A stretch of DNA of 35,533 bases, taken from assembly GCA_007119095.1 (NCBI GenBank), contig SKQI01000248.1, forward strand, positions 1 to 35,533. The letters run 5' to 3'. How positions within the stretch are numbered: position 1 is the first letter of the stretch; each line of letters opens with the position of its first letter. This DNA is from Wenzhouxiangella sp. GTDB taxonomy: Bacteria; Pseudomonadota; Gammaproteobacteria; Xanthomonadales; Wenzhouxiangellaceae. The translations under genes were made by a program, and so were the position numbers. Below are positions 1 to 7,856 of this stretch, one piece after another. The notes under the pieces are model-generated. The model saw nothing but the letters and a program-made list of their open reading frames with translations, was not told the DNA's origin and made no database searches.

Positions 1-1130
1 CTGCCTTCGATGCCGAGCGTTTCAGCGCCAAGATAGCCGGAGAAATCCGCGACTTTGATCTTGATCGCTATCTGTCTCCGAAGGAAGCACGGAAGTCTGA
101 CCCGTTCATTCATTACGGCATGGCGGCCTGTATTCAGGCCATCGAAGATGCCGGGCTGGAAGCCCAGCCCGCGGCGCCCGAGCGCTTCGGCCTGGCCGTT
201 GGCGCCGGCATAGGCGGTATTCAAACCATCGAAAATGCCTACCAGACCTATCTGGACAGCGGACCAAGGCGAATTTCACCGTTTTTTGTTCCCGGTTGCA
301 TCATCAACATGATCGCCGGGAATGTCTCGATTCGGTATGGGTTCAAGGGTCCGAATATTTCCATCGTGACTGCCTGCACAACCGCAACCCATTGCATCGG
401 TGAAGCCGCTCGGATGATTGCCTACGGCGACGCTGACGTCATGGTTGCCGGCGGCGCAGAATACGGTACGACCCCAACCGCCTACGGTGGCTTTACCGCA
501 GCCCGGGCCTTGTCAACGCGCAATGATGATCCTGAGCGCGCCAGCAGACCATGGGATGTGGACCGAGACGGCTTTGTGCTGAGTAACGGAGCCGGCGTGG
601 TCGTCATCGAGGAACTGGAGCACGCGCGCAAGCGCGGTGCGCGCATTTATGCAGAGCTGGCCGGTTACGGTCGTAGCGCCGATGCCTACCACATCACCTC
701 ACCGCCGGACGGTGGTGAAGGGGCCGCGCGCTGCATGAGCAATGCCATCGAAGATGCGGGCATTGATGCCAGCGACGTCGGCTACATCAACGCCCACGGA
801 ACTTCTACCCAGGTGGGCGACCGGGCGGAATGCGAAGCGATTCGCAGCGTGTTCGGTGCGCATTGCAAAGACTTGATGATCAGCTCGACAAAGTCGATGA
901 CCGGCCATCTGCTGGGTGCCGCCGGCGGCATCGAAGCGGTCATCAGCGTCATGGCACTACATGATGCAGTGATACCGCCGACGATCAACCTTGATCAGCC
1001 CGACCCGGCCTGTGAAGGCCTTCACCTGGTCCCGCATCAGGCACGCGAAGTGAAGGTGGATTACGCGTTATCGAATTCCTTCGGTTTCGGGGGCACGAAC
1101 GGCTCACTGCTGTTGCGGCGTTTCAACTGA
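1..1130 (+). CDS. fabF: Beta-ketoacyl-ACP synthase II (KAS II), 5'-truncated by window edge
   Basis: Elongating condensing enzyme of type II fatty acid synthesis; it condenses malonyl-ACP with acyl-ACP in the cytoplasm. The reading frame is open from base 3 upstream of the listed ATG at 120 (translation AFDAERFSAKIAGEIRDFDL...), which matches the N-terminal third of KAS II, so the ATG at 120 is internal and the true start lies outside the window. Visible thiolase-fold landmarks are the nucleophile cysteine in VTACTTATH (codon 375-377), the histidine in NAHGTST, the KSMTGH lysine/histidine motif and the C-terminal NSFGFGGTN. These give an intact Cys-His-His active site. It sits at the head of the pabB-pabC-mltG-tmk-holB cluster, as fabF does in many gammaproteobacteria. 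FabB is the main alternative; the gene order favours FabF. Confidence 0.95.
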   Translation, partial: AFDAERFSAKIAGEIRDFDLDRYLSPKEARKSDPFIHYGMAACIQAIEDAGLEAQPAAPERFGLAVGAGIGGIQTIENAYQTYLDSGPRRISPFFVPGCIINMIAGNVSIRYGFKGPNISIVTACTTATHCIGEAARMIAYGDADVMVAGGAEYGTTPTAYGGFTAARALSTRNDDPERASRPWDVDRDGFVLSNGAGVVVIEELEHARKRGARIYAELAGYGRSADAYHITSPPDGGEGAARCMSNAIEDAGIDASDVGYINAHGTSTQVGDRAECEAIRSVFGAHCKDLMISSTKSMTGHLLGAAGGIEAVISVMALHDAVIPPTINLDQPDPACEGLHLVPHQAREVKVDYALSNSFGFGGTNGSLLLRRFN

Positions 1131-1132
1131 GC

Positions 1133-1151
1133 AGCGGCGCTGCCGCTTTTT
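1133..1151 (+). terminator. Short intrinsic-terminator-like hairpin between fabF and pabB
   Basis: AGCGGC (1133-1138), loop GCT, then GCCGCT (1142-1147) form a perfect 6-bp GC-rich stem running into five T residues (1147-1151). It begins 3 nt after the fabF stop codon. The stem is short, so it is likely leaky and may act as an attenuator between fabF and the pab genes. No other hairpin is evident in the 26-nt gap. Confidence 0.5.
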
Positions 1152-1156
1152 AGACC

Positions 1157-2491
1157 TTGGCCTGCCTGTTCCCGCTTGAGGAAACGCCTGACCTGCTCGC
1201 TATCCATCGAGCGGAGCCTGATCGCTGGCCTTACCTGTTGGCCAGCTCTTCACAAGGCGGCAATCTGGCGCGCTGGTCCATGCTCTTGTACGCCGATGGT
1301 CCGGTACTGACGCTTGATCAGGCTGGACTGGAAGGTCCGGGTCAGGGCGATACCTTCCTGGACCGGCTGCGGGACTGGACGGGTTTGCCGTCAAAGCCGA
1401 CAGAACCCCTTGCGTTGCCGTTTGCAGGTGGCTGGTTTTTATACCTCGGTTACGAGCTGATTGGCGAAATCGAGCCGACCCTCAGATTGCCTTGCGCCCG
1501 TGACGGCTTACCGACCGCACTGGCCGCGCGCTGCCCGGCAGCCATCGTTATCGACCATATCGAGCACAAGAGCTGGCTGGTTGCTGAAACCTCATCCGAC
1601 CTTGAGCAGGCGCGCTGCGCCATGACAGTCGATCGCTCAGCCGAGGAGCAACAGGATTCCGCCCTTAAGCTGACCCTTCAGGCCGAACCCGGGGTCGACT
1701 TCATGCAAGGGGTGGCGCGGATTCGCGAGTGGATCCTGGACGGAGACGTATTCCAGGTGAATCTGTCGCGGGGCTGGCTTGGTCAATCCACCACGACCCT
1801 GGATCCGGTTTTAATTTACCGCCTGCTTGGCCAGAACAATCCCGCGCCCTTCGCTGGGCTGGCCCGTTTGCCCGGCGGCACTATCCTGAGCTCGTCGCCG
1901 GAACGACTGGTGGAAGTGCGCGGTCGGCAGGTACAAACCCGGCCTATTGCCGGCACTCGGCCGCGCGGCGCATCAGCTGATCAGGATGTGGGTCTCAGCG
2001 AGGAATTGATTGCGCATCCAAAGGAGCGGGCCGAACACATCATGCTGATCGATCTCGAGCGCAACGATCTCGGCCGGGTCTGTGAACCCGGCACGGTGCA
2101 AGTGGATGAGCTGATGATGATCGAAAGCTACGCCCACGTCCATCACATTGTTTCCAATATTCGGGGTCTGCTGCGGCCCGGGGTACATGCCGCTGATGTG
2201 ATCGCGGCCGTTTTTCCTGGCGGCACGATTACCGGCTGCCCGAAAGTAAGATGCATGGAAATCATTGCCGAGCTGGAGCAGCATGGTCGCGGTTTCTACA
2301 CCGGCGCGATGGGCTACCTGGGTCTTGATGGTGGCATGGACCTGAATATCCTGATTCGGAGCATGGCCGTTACCGGGTCCGCGCTCAGCTTCCGAACCGG
2401 CGCCGGTATTGTTGCCGACTCCGAGCCCGCCGCGGAGCTGGCCGAGACCGAAGCAAAGGCGCGCGGCCTGCTGCGAGCCCTGGCCGGATGA
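1157..2491 (+). CDS. pabB: Aminodeoxychorismate synthase component I, PIAGT type
   Basis: Chorismate-binding subunit that converts chorismate plus ammonia (from the PabA glutaminase) to 4-amino-4-deoxychorismate for folate. The 444 aa are usual for the family. The chorismate-binding domain shows DVFQVNLSRG, RPIAGTRPRG (residues 262-271), ELIAHPKERAEH, LIDLERNDLGR, HHIVSNIRG and FPGGTITGCPKVR. The position that is lysine in the classic PIKGT motif is Ala265 here, the residue usually seen in anthranilate synthase. Its partner is the aminodeoxychorismate lyase gene directly downstream (4-nt overlap), which argues for PabB rather than TrpE. The start is TTG at 1157: an in-frame TAG at 1151 excludes anything more than one codon upstream, and no ATG or GTG lies nearby. 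No clear ribosome binding site is visible. Confidence 0.88.
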   Translation: MACLFPLEETPDLLAIHRAEPDRWPYLLASSSQGGNLARWSMLLYADGPVLTLDQAGLEGPGQGDTFLDRLRDWTGLPSKPTEPLALPFAGGWFLYLGYELIGEIEPTLRLPCARDGLPTALAARCPAAIVIDHIEHKSWLVAETSSDLEQARCAMTVDRSAEEQQDSALKLTLQAEPGVDFMQGVARIREWILDGDVFQVNLSRGWLGQSTTTLDPVLIYRLLGQNNPAPFAGLARLPGGTILSSSPERLVEVRGRQVQTRPIAGTRPRGASADQDVGLSEELIAHPKERAEHIMLIDLERNDLGRVCEPGTVQVDELMMIESYAHVHHIVSNIRGLLRPGVHAADVIAAVFPGGTITGCPKVRCMEIIAELEQHGRGFYTGAMGYLGLDGGMDLNILIRSMAVTGSALSFRTGAGIVADSEPAAELAETEAKARGLLRALAG

Positions 2492-3294
2492 GCTCAAGCC
2501 TGGTCAACGGCAAGCTCCAGACTCTGGTGCCCGCGAATGACCGGGCCCTGCTGTATGGTGACGGACTATTCGAAACTGTGGTTTTCCGCGCTGGTCACGC
2601 GCCACTTTGGCCGTTGCACTGGCAGCGCTTCGAGCATGGCTGCCAGGTGCTTGGGCTGCTGTGCCCGGATCCTGAAACGGTGCTGGCGCAATGTCGGCAG
2701 TTGTGTTCTGCAACCGGCATGAGCGTGATTCGTTTCCAGCTAAGCCGCGGCAGCGGCGGACGGGCTTACTGGCCTGACGAACAGGCGCCACCACGCCTGT
2801 TTGTCCAGGGCAGGGCATGGCCGGCTGAAATCAGCGCAGTTCGCCAGCGTGGACTTCGACTGCATAGCTCCAGCGTCCGCCTGGCCAGCGACTCGAGCCT
2901 GGCGGGGTTGAAGCACTGCAATCGGCTCGAGCAGGTCATGGCCGCTCGTGAATGCGCGCGGGCAGGCTTTGACGAGGCGCTGTTGTTCAACGGCCAGGGC
3001 AGGCTGGTCGAAGCCATTGCATCGAACCTGATCCTTGAGCTGGACGGCAAGCTGGTTACGCCGGACGCCGGTTGCGGCGTTGCCGGCGTGGGACTTCGCT
3101 GGATAATGGAGCAAGCGGGACTTGACATTCAGCCGGTCTCGCTTGATTCGGACAGGGTCACTGCCTCGACCAGCATCGTAGTGATAAACTCGGTCGCCGG
3201 TCCTCGCATGGCCGTCGAGCTCGACGGTCGGTCACTGTCTTTTTCGTCGCGCTGTCGCGCGTTACAGCAACTCTGGGTGGATTCACTCTGGTAA
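2488..3294 (+). CDS. pabC: 4-amino-4-deoxychorismate lyase
   Basis: PLP-dependent fold-type IV lyase that splits aminodeoxychorismate into p-aminobenzoate and pyruvate, the step after PabB. The 268-aa product has YGDGLFETVVF near residues 23-33, the PLP-lysine region LAGLKHCNRLEQV (Lys142), and the SNLILE / TPDAGCGVAGV segment typical of PabC and branched-chain aminotransferase relatives. The ATG overlaps the pabB stop (ATGA), and its own TAA overlaps the mltG start (TAATG), so translational coupling is likely. D-amino-acid or branched-chain aminotransferase are family alternatives, but neighbour and motifs favour PabC. Confidence 0.93.
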   Translation: MSSSLVNGKLQTLVPANDRALLYGDGLFETVVFRAGHAPLWPLHWQRFEHGCQVLGLLCPDPETVLAQCRQLCSATGMSVIRFQLSRGSGGRAYWPDEQAPPRLFVQGRAWPAEISAVRQRGLRLHSSSVRLASDSSLAGLKHCNRLEQVMAARECARAGFDEALLFNGQGRLVEAIASNLILELDGKLVTPDAGCGVAGVGLRWIMEQAGLDIQPVSLDSDRVTASTSIVVINSVAGPRMAVELDGRSLSFSSRCRALQQLWVDSLW

Positions 3295-4298
3295 TGATGC
3301 GCAAACTGCTTGCCTTTGTTGCGATCCTTGGGCTCGGCCTGGCGTTGGCATCGGCCTGGCTGCTGCACGATTGGCAGCGCTTCGTCGATCAGCCGGTCAA
3401 CCCGGATAGTGAGCTGACACTTTGGCTGCCCAGCGGCACCAGTTTTCCCGCCCTTGTGCGACAGCTGGAGACCCTTGGGCTGGCATCGTCCCGGCACTGG
3501 CATTGGCGCGTCTGGCCTCGCCTCCACGAACCAGCGCTCCGAGCCGGCGAGTATCGGATCGAGCGCGGCCTGCGCCTGAACGAGCTGGTCGGCGTACTGG
3601 AAAGCGGTCGCGCCGTCGAACACCGTTTTACCATTGTCGAAGGCTGGACCACGGCCCGTCTGCGCCAGGCCCTGGCGGCCGATCCGCGCCTTGCCCAGCT
3701 GACTCGAGAGATGGACGAAGCGGAGCTGATGCGAATGCTGGGCTGCGAGGACTGCCCCAGCGAGGGTCGGTTCCTGCCGGAAACCTATTTTTTCACTCGG
3801 CCCGGCTCGGACCAGGCGCTGCTGACGCGAGCATTCAATGACATGAACGACGCACTCGCCAAAGCCTGGGCACAACGTCAGCCGGATCTGCCGCTTTCCT
3901 CACCTGAAGAACTGCTGGTGCTGGCATCCATTATCGAACGGGAAACCGGCCAGGCTGCCGAGCGGGCCAGGGTAGCCGGTGTGTTTACCCGTCGCCTGCA
4001 GCTGGGCATGCGTTTACAGACCGACCCGACGGTGATCTATGGCATGGGCGATGACTTCGATGGCCGTCTGCTGAGAGCACATTTGCGCATCGACCATCCC
4101 TGGAACACTTATACCCGGCATGGACTGCCGCCAACGGCCATCGCCTTGCCTGGCAGACCGGCGATAGAAGCAGCCGCGAATCCGCAAGACGGAACAGCCT
4201 TGTATTTCGTTGCCCGCGGTGATGGCAGCCACCATTTCTCCGATACGCTGGAGGAACATAACCGGGCCGTCAACCGCTATATCCGGGGGAGACGATGA
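3294..4298 (+). CDS. mltG: Endolytic peptidoglycan transglycosylase MltG (YceG family)
   Basis: Inner-membrane lytic transglycosylase that cuts nascent glycan strands. The 334 aa begin with one transmembrane anchor (residues 4-24), followed by a LysM-like region and the YceG catalytic domain. ASIIERETG contains the presumed catalytic glutamate Glu215, equivalent by alignment to Glu218 of E. coli MltG; LQTDPTVIYGMG and the C-terminal NTYTRHGLPP...ALYFVARGDGSHHFS are also conserved. Overlaps both neighbours by 1-4 nt. The position between pabC and tmk is the same as in E. coli. Confidence 0.95.
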   Translation: MMRKLLAFVAILGLGLALASAWLLHDWQRFVDQPVNPDSELTLWLPSGTSFPALVRQLETLGLASSRHWHWRVWPRLHEPALRAGEYRIERGLRLNELVGVLESGRAVEHRFTIVEGWTTARLRQALAADPRLAQLTREMDEAELMRMLGCEDCPSEGRFLPETYFFTRPGSDQALLTRAFNDMNDALAKAWAQRQPDLPLSSPEELLVLASIIERETGQAAERARVAGVFTRRLQLGMRLQTDPTVIYGMGDDFDGRLLRAHLRIDHPWNTYTRHGLPPTAIALPGRPAIEAAANPQDGTALYFVARGDGSHHFSDTLEEHNRAVNRYIRGRR

Positions 4299-4921
4299 GC
4301 CGCGGTCGCCTGATTACCCTGGAAGGCGGCGAGGGCGCAGGAAAAACCAGCGCGGTCAACTGCATTGCCGAATGGCTACGCAATCAAGGCAGTGATGTCG
4401 TGATCACCCGCGAGCCCGGTGGCACGGCCGCGGCAGAGCGTATTCGCGGCGTGCTTCTGGACCCCGCGACCGGCGATCTGGACCCGCTGACAGAGGCGCT
4501 GCTGATGTTCGCCGCCCGGGTCGAAAATCTGGTTCAGGTCATTCGCCCGGCACTGGCGTCGGGCCGGGATGTGGTGTGCGACCGGTTCACTGACGCCAGT
4601 CGCGCCTACCAGGGTGGCGGCCGACAGCTGGGCATGGGCCCGGTCAACGCGCTGGCTGAGCTGGTCCACCCCGACCTCGCACCTGATCTGACCCTGCTGC
4701 TGGATGTACCCGTGGACATCGGCATGACTCGGATCTCAGGCCGTGGACAGTCGCCAGACCGCTTCGAACAAAACCGCCATGATTTCCTGGAGCGGGTGCG
4801 TCGCAGCTACCTCGACCAGGCCCTGGCCGAGCCCGAGAGGTTCGCCGTCATTGATGCCAGCCCGGCCATTGATCAGGTGCATGACCAGATCATCCATGTG
4901 CTGATGGAGCGACTGACATGA
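4295..4921 (+). CDS. tmk: Thymidylate kinase (dTMP kinase)
   Basis: Phosphorylates dTMP to dTDP for DNA synthesis. The 208-aa product carries the P-loop GGEGAGKT at residues 11-18, the substrate motif DRFTDASRAYQGGGR (96-110), DLTLLLDVP, and a basic LID segment RISGRGQSPDRFE as in the E. coli-type enzyme. Length is normal. The ATG overlaps the mltG stop codon (ATGA), and its TGA overlaps the holB ATG, so it lies in the middle of a translationally coupled set. Confidence 0.96.
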   Translation: MSRGRLITLEGGEGAGKTSAVNCIAEWLRNQGSDVVITREPGGTAAAERIRGVLLDPATGDLDPLTEALLMFAARVENLVQVIRPALASGRDVVCDRFTDASRAYQGGGRQLGMGPVNALAELVHPDLAPDLTLLLDVPVDIGMTRISGRGQSPDRFEQNRHDFLERVRRSYLDQALAEPERFAVIDASPAIDQVHDQIIHVLMERLT

Positions 4922-5883
4922 ACCTGCCGTGGCTTGAAGAGCCGCAGCGGCGACTGGAACAGACGCTGCAGGCCAATCGGCTGGGCCACGCGCCGCTGAT
5001 CTGTGGTCCTGCAGGACTGGGCAAGCTTGAACTGGCGCGGTGGCTGCTTGCCCGCATTCTTTGCCTGTCGCCTGCTGGCGAGGCGCCATGTGGCCAGTGT
5101 CGTTCCTGTGAGTTGCTGGCCAGTGGCAGTCACCCCGACAGCTTTCGGCTGGCTATCCCGGAGGACAAGAAAGAGATTCCGGTCGATGATGTGCGCGGCA
5201 TGATCGCCAGCCTGCAGCTCACGCCCAGGGTGGGTCCAAATCGCGTTGGCCTGATCGAGCCGGCCGAAGCAATGAACCGGAATGCAGCCAATGCCCTGCT
5301 GAAAACCCTGGAGGAGCCGGCGGAAAAAGCCTGGTTGATCCTGGTCAGTCACCAGCCAGGCCGTCTCCCGGCAACGATTCGCAGTCGCTGTCAGAAAATC
5401 GTGATTCGTCCGCCTCATGCCGACCAGGCATCTGCCTGGCTGGTCGACCGTCACCCGTCAATAGAGGGCGCTGATCTTGATCGCGTGCTGACCCTGGCTG
5501 CCGGTGCGCCATTGGCCGCAAGCGCCCTGCTGGCCGGCGATGGACTAGACCATGGCCGACAGATTCTGGAAGGTCTGCTGGCCGTTGCCGCCGGCGGTTC
5601 GGCATCGGCAGTGGCCGACGACAGCTGGCATGCAAGCCCGGAATTGACCTGGCACTGGCTATCGGTATGGATGGCGGCGATCATGCGCCATGCGCAGGGA
5701 CTGCCGGACAGCGCATTGCCTGCGACGTTCAAGCTGCCGGCCGAGCTCGAGCCACAAAGTCTGGCCAGACTATGGGAGCAGAGCCTGGCCGGACGCCGGA
5801 TGTCCACCATGGCCGTGCGCCACGACTTGTTGATTGGCAAATGGCTGCTAGAATGGGCCCGCTGTTTTTCTCCCGGAACCTGA
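4918..5883 (+). CDS. holB: DNA polymerase III subunit delta'
   Basis: Clamp-loader subunit that works with tau/gamma and delta to load the beta clamp. The 321 aa include a P-loop-like GPAGLGKLE (30-38), a zinc-binding cysteine set Cys49, Cys58, Cys61 and Cys64 (CGQCRSC), an ANALLKTLEEP segment and the SRC motif in IRSRCQK (156-158) that supplies the arginine finger to neighbouring clamp-loader subunits. Starts by ATGA overlap with tmk and is followed after 3 nt by pilZ, the order also known from Pseudomonas and Xanthomonas. Confidence 0.95.
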   Translation: MNLPWLEEPQRRLEQTLQANRLGHAPLICGPAGLGKLELARWLLARILCLSPAGEAPCGQCRSCELLASGSHPDSFRLAIPEDKKEIPVDDVRGMIASLQLTPRVGPNRVGLIEPAEAMNRNAANALLKTLEEPAEKAWLILVSHQPGRLPATIRSRCQKIVIRPPHADQASAWLVDRHPSIEGADLDRVLTLAAGAPLAASALLAGDGLDHGRQILEGLLAVAAGGSASAVADDSWHASPELTWHWLSVWMAAIMRHAQGLPDSALPATFKLPAELEPQSLARLWEQSLAGRRMSTMAVRHDLLIGKWLLEWARCFSPGT

Positions 5884-5886
5884 TTC

Positions 5887-6225
5887 ATGGCCCAGAAAGG
5901 CATTCTTTCCTACAACATCGAAACCAAGCAGGAGCTGTATGCTGCGTTCATGCCGTTTCTGATCAACGGTGGGTTGTTCGTGCCAACCAAAAAGAACTTC
6001 AAGCTGGGAGATGAAGTGCTGATTCTGCTCAGCCTGCTCGGCGAAGAGCGTATTGCCATTCCGGGCAAGGTGGCCTGGATAACGCCGCCCGGTTCACAGC
6101 ACAGCATCAACAGTGGTGTCGGCGTTCAGTTTGCCGACAGCCCGGAAGGCACCCAGGCCAATGCCACCATCAGCTCACTGCTGGCCGGCATGCTCGAATC
6201 CGATCGCCCGACCCGGACGATCTGA
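5887..6225 (+). CDS. pilZ: Type IV pilus assembly protein PilZ
   Basis: Small cytoplasmic PilZ-domain protein of 112 aa. Founding-type PilZ is required for type IV pilus biogenesis and acts with PilB and FimX-like proteins. The sequence follows the canonical member closely: AAFMPFLINGGLFVPT, LGDEVLILLSL, IPGKVAWITPPG, GVGVQFADSPEG and the tail SDRPTRTI. The N-terminal RxxxR motif used by c-di-GMP-binding PilZ domains is absent, as expected for this subgroup. It is the last gene of the + strand run and meets a convergent gene 10 nt downstream with no recognisable terminator between. Confidence 0.93.
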   Translation: MAQKGILSYNIETKQELYAAFMPFLINGGLFVPTKKNFKLGDEVLILLSLLGEERIAIPGKVAWITPPGSQHSINSGVGVQFADSPEGTQANATISSLLAGMLESDRPTRTI

Positions 6226-6235
6226 AAAAAACACC

Positions 6236-7387
6236 TCATTCAGCCATTTTCCTGATCACATCGATGGCGGCTTCGAGCTGCTGCATCGGGGTGTAGAAAT
6301 GGGGTGAGAGACGCAGGCAGCGGCCACGAATGGCGGCATGAATTCCGTGCAAGGTCAGCTGCGCCAGGGCGCTCTCCGGATCTACCCCGTCTATCACAAG
6401 GCTGACGATACCCGCGCGGTGCTCCCGCGCTATCGGGCTGGTCAGCCAAATGCGCGGCACTGACTCCAAAGCCTCGGTCAGCAGGTCGGTCCTGTCGAGC
6501 AAGGCCGAGCCGACCCGGTCCATTCCCTGTTCGACCAGCAGCGACACCGATGCTTCCAGACCATGGATAGCGGCAGTATTGAGCGTTCCAGGCTCAAATC
6601 GTCGCGCCGAATTCGGTGGCGTCCAGTCCGGGCGCGAAAAATTGAACGGATCCGGGAACATACGCCAGCCCGGCTCGACCACGTCCAGCAGGGCCCTGGC
6701 CTCGGGCCGGCTCCAGAACAGGGCCAGACCCTCCGGTGCCAGCAGCCACTTGTGCGAACCGGCAACAACAAAATCCGCCTGGACCTGGTCGACATCAAGG
6801 GGCAGGGCACCGAGATGCTGAATGGCGTCGATGCAAAACAGCACGCCGTGCCGGCTGCAGGCCTCGCCCAGGCGCGCGAGATCAAGTCTGTGGCCGTTTT
6901 CGTAGTGCACAGATGAAACGGCGAGCAGGCGCGTGCTGGGCCCGATGGCGGCGATCAGCGAGCGTTCCGGGTCGTGGGTGTCCAGACTGACCGGGCGCGG
7001 TTGTACGCCAAGTCGTTCCAGGGCCATCCAGGGCAGGGTGTTGGAGGGAAAGTCTTCTGCCATGAAGACCACACTGTCACCCGCTTGCCAGTCCAGGCCG
7101 CGGGCAATACGATTCAAGCCGGTGCTGGTGTTGGATACCAGCGCAATATCGTCGGCATTTTCCTGCCCCAGCAGCGACGGTGCCAGCTCTCGAAGACGCT
7201 GCTCGACCTGCAGCCAGCGGCCGTAGCCCAGCGGACCCTGGCTGGCGTTGTCGGACACGAAGTCCTGCATGGCCTTGCTGACCGGCTCAGGCCACGGCGA
7301 AATGGCCGCATGATTCAGCCAGGTACGACGACCAATAACCGGAAAAAGCTCGGCAACCGATGCCGAGGTCGAAGGATTCATTTCCAT
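6236..7387 (-). CDS. Class V PLP-dependent aminotransferase, substrate unknown
   Basis: Fold-type I PLP enzyme of the cysteine desulfurase / isopenicillin-N-epimerase-like group, 383 aa. TWLNHAAISPWP near the N-terminus, SNTSTGLNRIA (85-95) for phosphate binding, His161 (SVHYENG), Asp187 in CIDAIQHLG and the Schiff-base lysine Lys213 in GSHKWLLAPEG are all present, so the enzyme looks active. It lacks the loop cysteine segment needed to call a cysteine desulfurase, and no sulfur or amino acid pathway genes adjoin it. Kynureninase-like or epimerase-like roles are possible. It is transcribed alone, away from the repeat element and convergent with pilZ. Start at Met1 or Met3 (7381) is uncertain. 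Confidence 0.8.
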   Translation of the reverse strand: MEMNPSTSASVAELFPVIGRRTWLNHAAISPWPEPVSKAMQDFVSDNASQGPLGYGRWLQVEQRLRELAPSLLGQENADDIALVSNTSTGLNRIARGLDWQAGDSVVFMAEDFPSNTLPWMALERLGVQPRPVSLDTHDPERSLIAAIGPSTRLLAVSSVHYENGHRLDLARLGEACSRHGVLFCIDAIQHLGALPLDVDQVQADFVVAGSHKWLLAPEGLALFWSRPEARALLDVVEPGWRMFPDPFNFSRPDWTPPNSARRFEPGTLNTAAIHGLEASVSLLVEQGMDRVGSALLDRTDLLTEALESVPRIWLTSPIAREHRAGIVSLVIDGVDPESALAQLTLHGIHAAIRGRCLRLSPHFYTPMQQLEAAIDVIRKMAE

Positions 7388-7471
7388 CCCGGCATCTTAA
7401 CCGCCCGCCGCCGCCCACATGGCACAATCCATGACTTGGTACAGCTCACTTCAGCGCCGGTTGTGGCAGCA

Positions 7472-7774
7472 TCCAAAGCCTTTCCTGATTACGTATGTGT
7501 CTCAGCCATGCCTTCCGCGCGTTGATCGGTCAGCGGGCCTTGTTTGTCAGGCCTTGAGGTGCAGCCGAAGCGCGCAGGGCCAGGCGGATAAAGGGCCGCC
7601 GCCTGTTTGAGCGGAGCGCCCGATAGGGCGTGCAGCGAGTTCGGCGGACCCCGCCTGGACCGAGCACTGCAGGGAATCGGCCGCCCGCAAGGGCGGTCGA
7701 CAAACCGTTGGCCTGACAGACAAGGCCCGCTGACCGATGGCTGAGGTACGTACGTAATCAGGAAACCTTTTGGA
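7472..7774. repeat. Long inverted-repeat element with folded core (REP/MITE-like, possible structured RNA)
   Basis: The two arms match as reverse complements in three blocks: 7472-7495 with 7751-7774 (21 of 24), CTCAGCCAT 7501-7509 with 7737-7745 (9 of 9) and 7525-7553 with 7710-7738 (28 of 29). The left arm carries about 17 extra bases. The roughly 155-base core contains separate hairpins: CAGGCGG/CCGCCTG (7581-7605), CGCCC-GATA-GGGCG (7617-7630), GGCGG-ACC-CCGCC (7643-7655) and a 10-bp stem with a GCAA tetraloop (7677-7700). The layout suggests a mobile palindromic repeat family or a multi-branched RNA. The core's TGTTTGAGCG...GCGAGTTC...GCAGGGAA words resemble, from memory, intergenic repeats common in beta- and gammaproteobacteria. 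Copy number cannot be judged from one window. Confidence 0.8.
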
Positions 7775-7832
7775 CGCAAAGCAGCGAAGCAGCTAAGGTT
7801 TTGAAAAGCTCGCATTCCCTGGCTGCTTTGCG
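7775..7832. repeat. 11-bp perfect inverted repeat adjoining the element
   Basis: CGCAAAGCAGC (7775-7785) is exactly complementary to GCTGCTTTGCG (7822-7832) with a 36-nt spacer. An alternative fold pairs AACCTT (7764-7769) with AAGGTT (7795-7800), which would reach back into the right arm of the large palindrome. The two folds compete for the same bases. Confidence 0.6.
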
Positions 7833-7856
7833 GGCCGAACAATTTGGTTTTTTTAA
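7828..7856 (+). promoter_or_regulatory. Possible sigma-70 promoter of dinB
   Basis: TTGCGG (7828-7833), a 17-nt spacer and TTTAAT (7851-7856; 5 of 6 to TATAAT) lie about 28 nt before the dinB ATG. The -35 box is poor (3 of 6). I saw no LexA-type palindrome here, so SOS control is not supported by the sequence. Confidence 0.3.
7835..7854 (+). terminator. Weak hairpin plus T-run upstream of dinB
   Basis: CCGAA (7835-7839), loop CAA, TTTGG (7843-7847) form a 5-bp stem with one G-T pair, followed by seven T residues (7848-7854). It could end a + strand transcript of the repeat element before dinB. The stem is weak, and the T-run may instead simply be part of the dinB promoter. Confidence 0.3.

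Noticed and set aside
6226-6235. T-run on the minus strand after the aminotransferase stop as an intrinsic terminator
   Set aside because: There is a run of T residues, but no stem of useful length precedes it.
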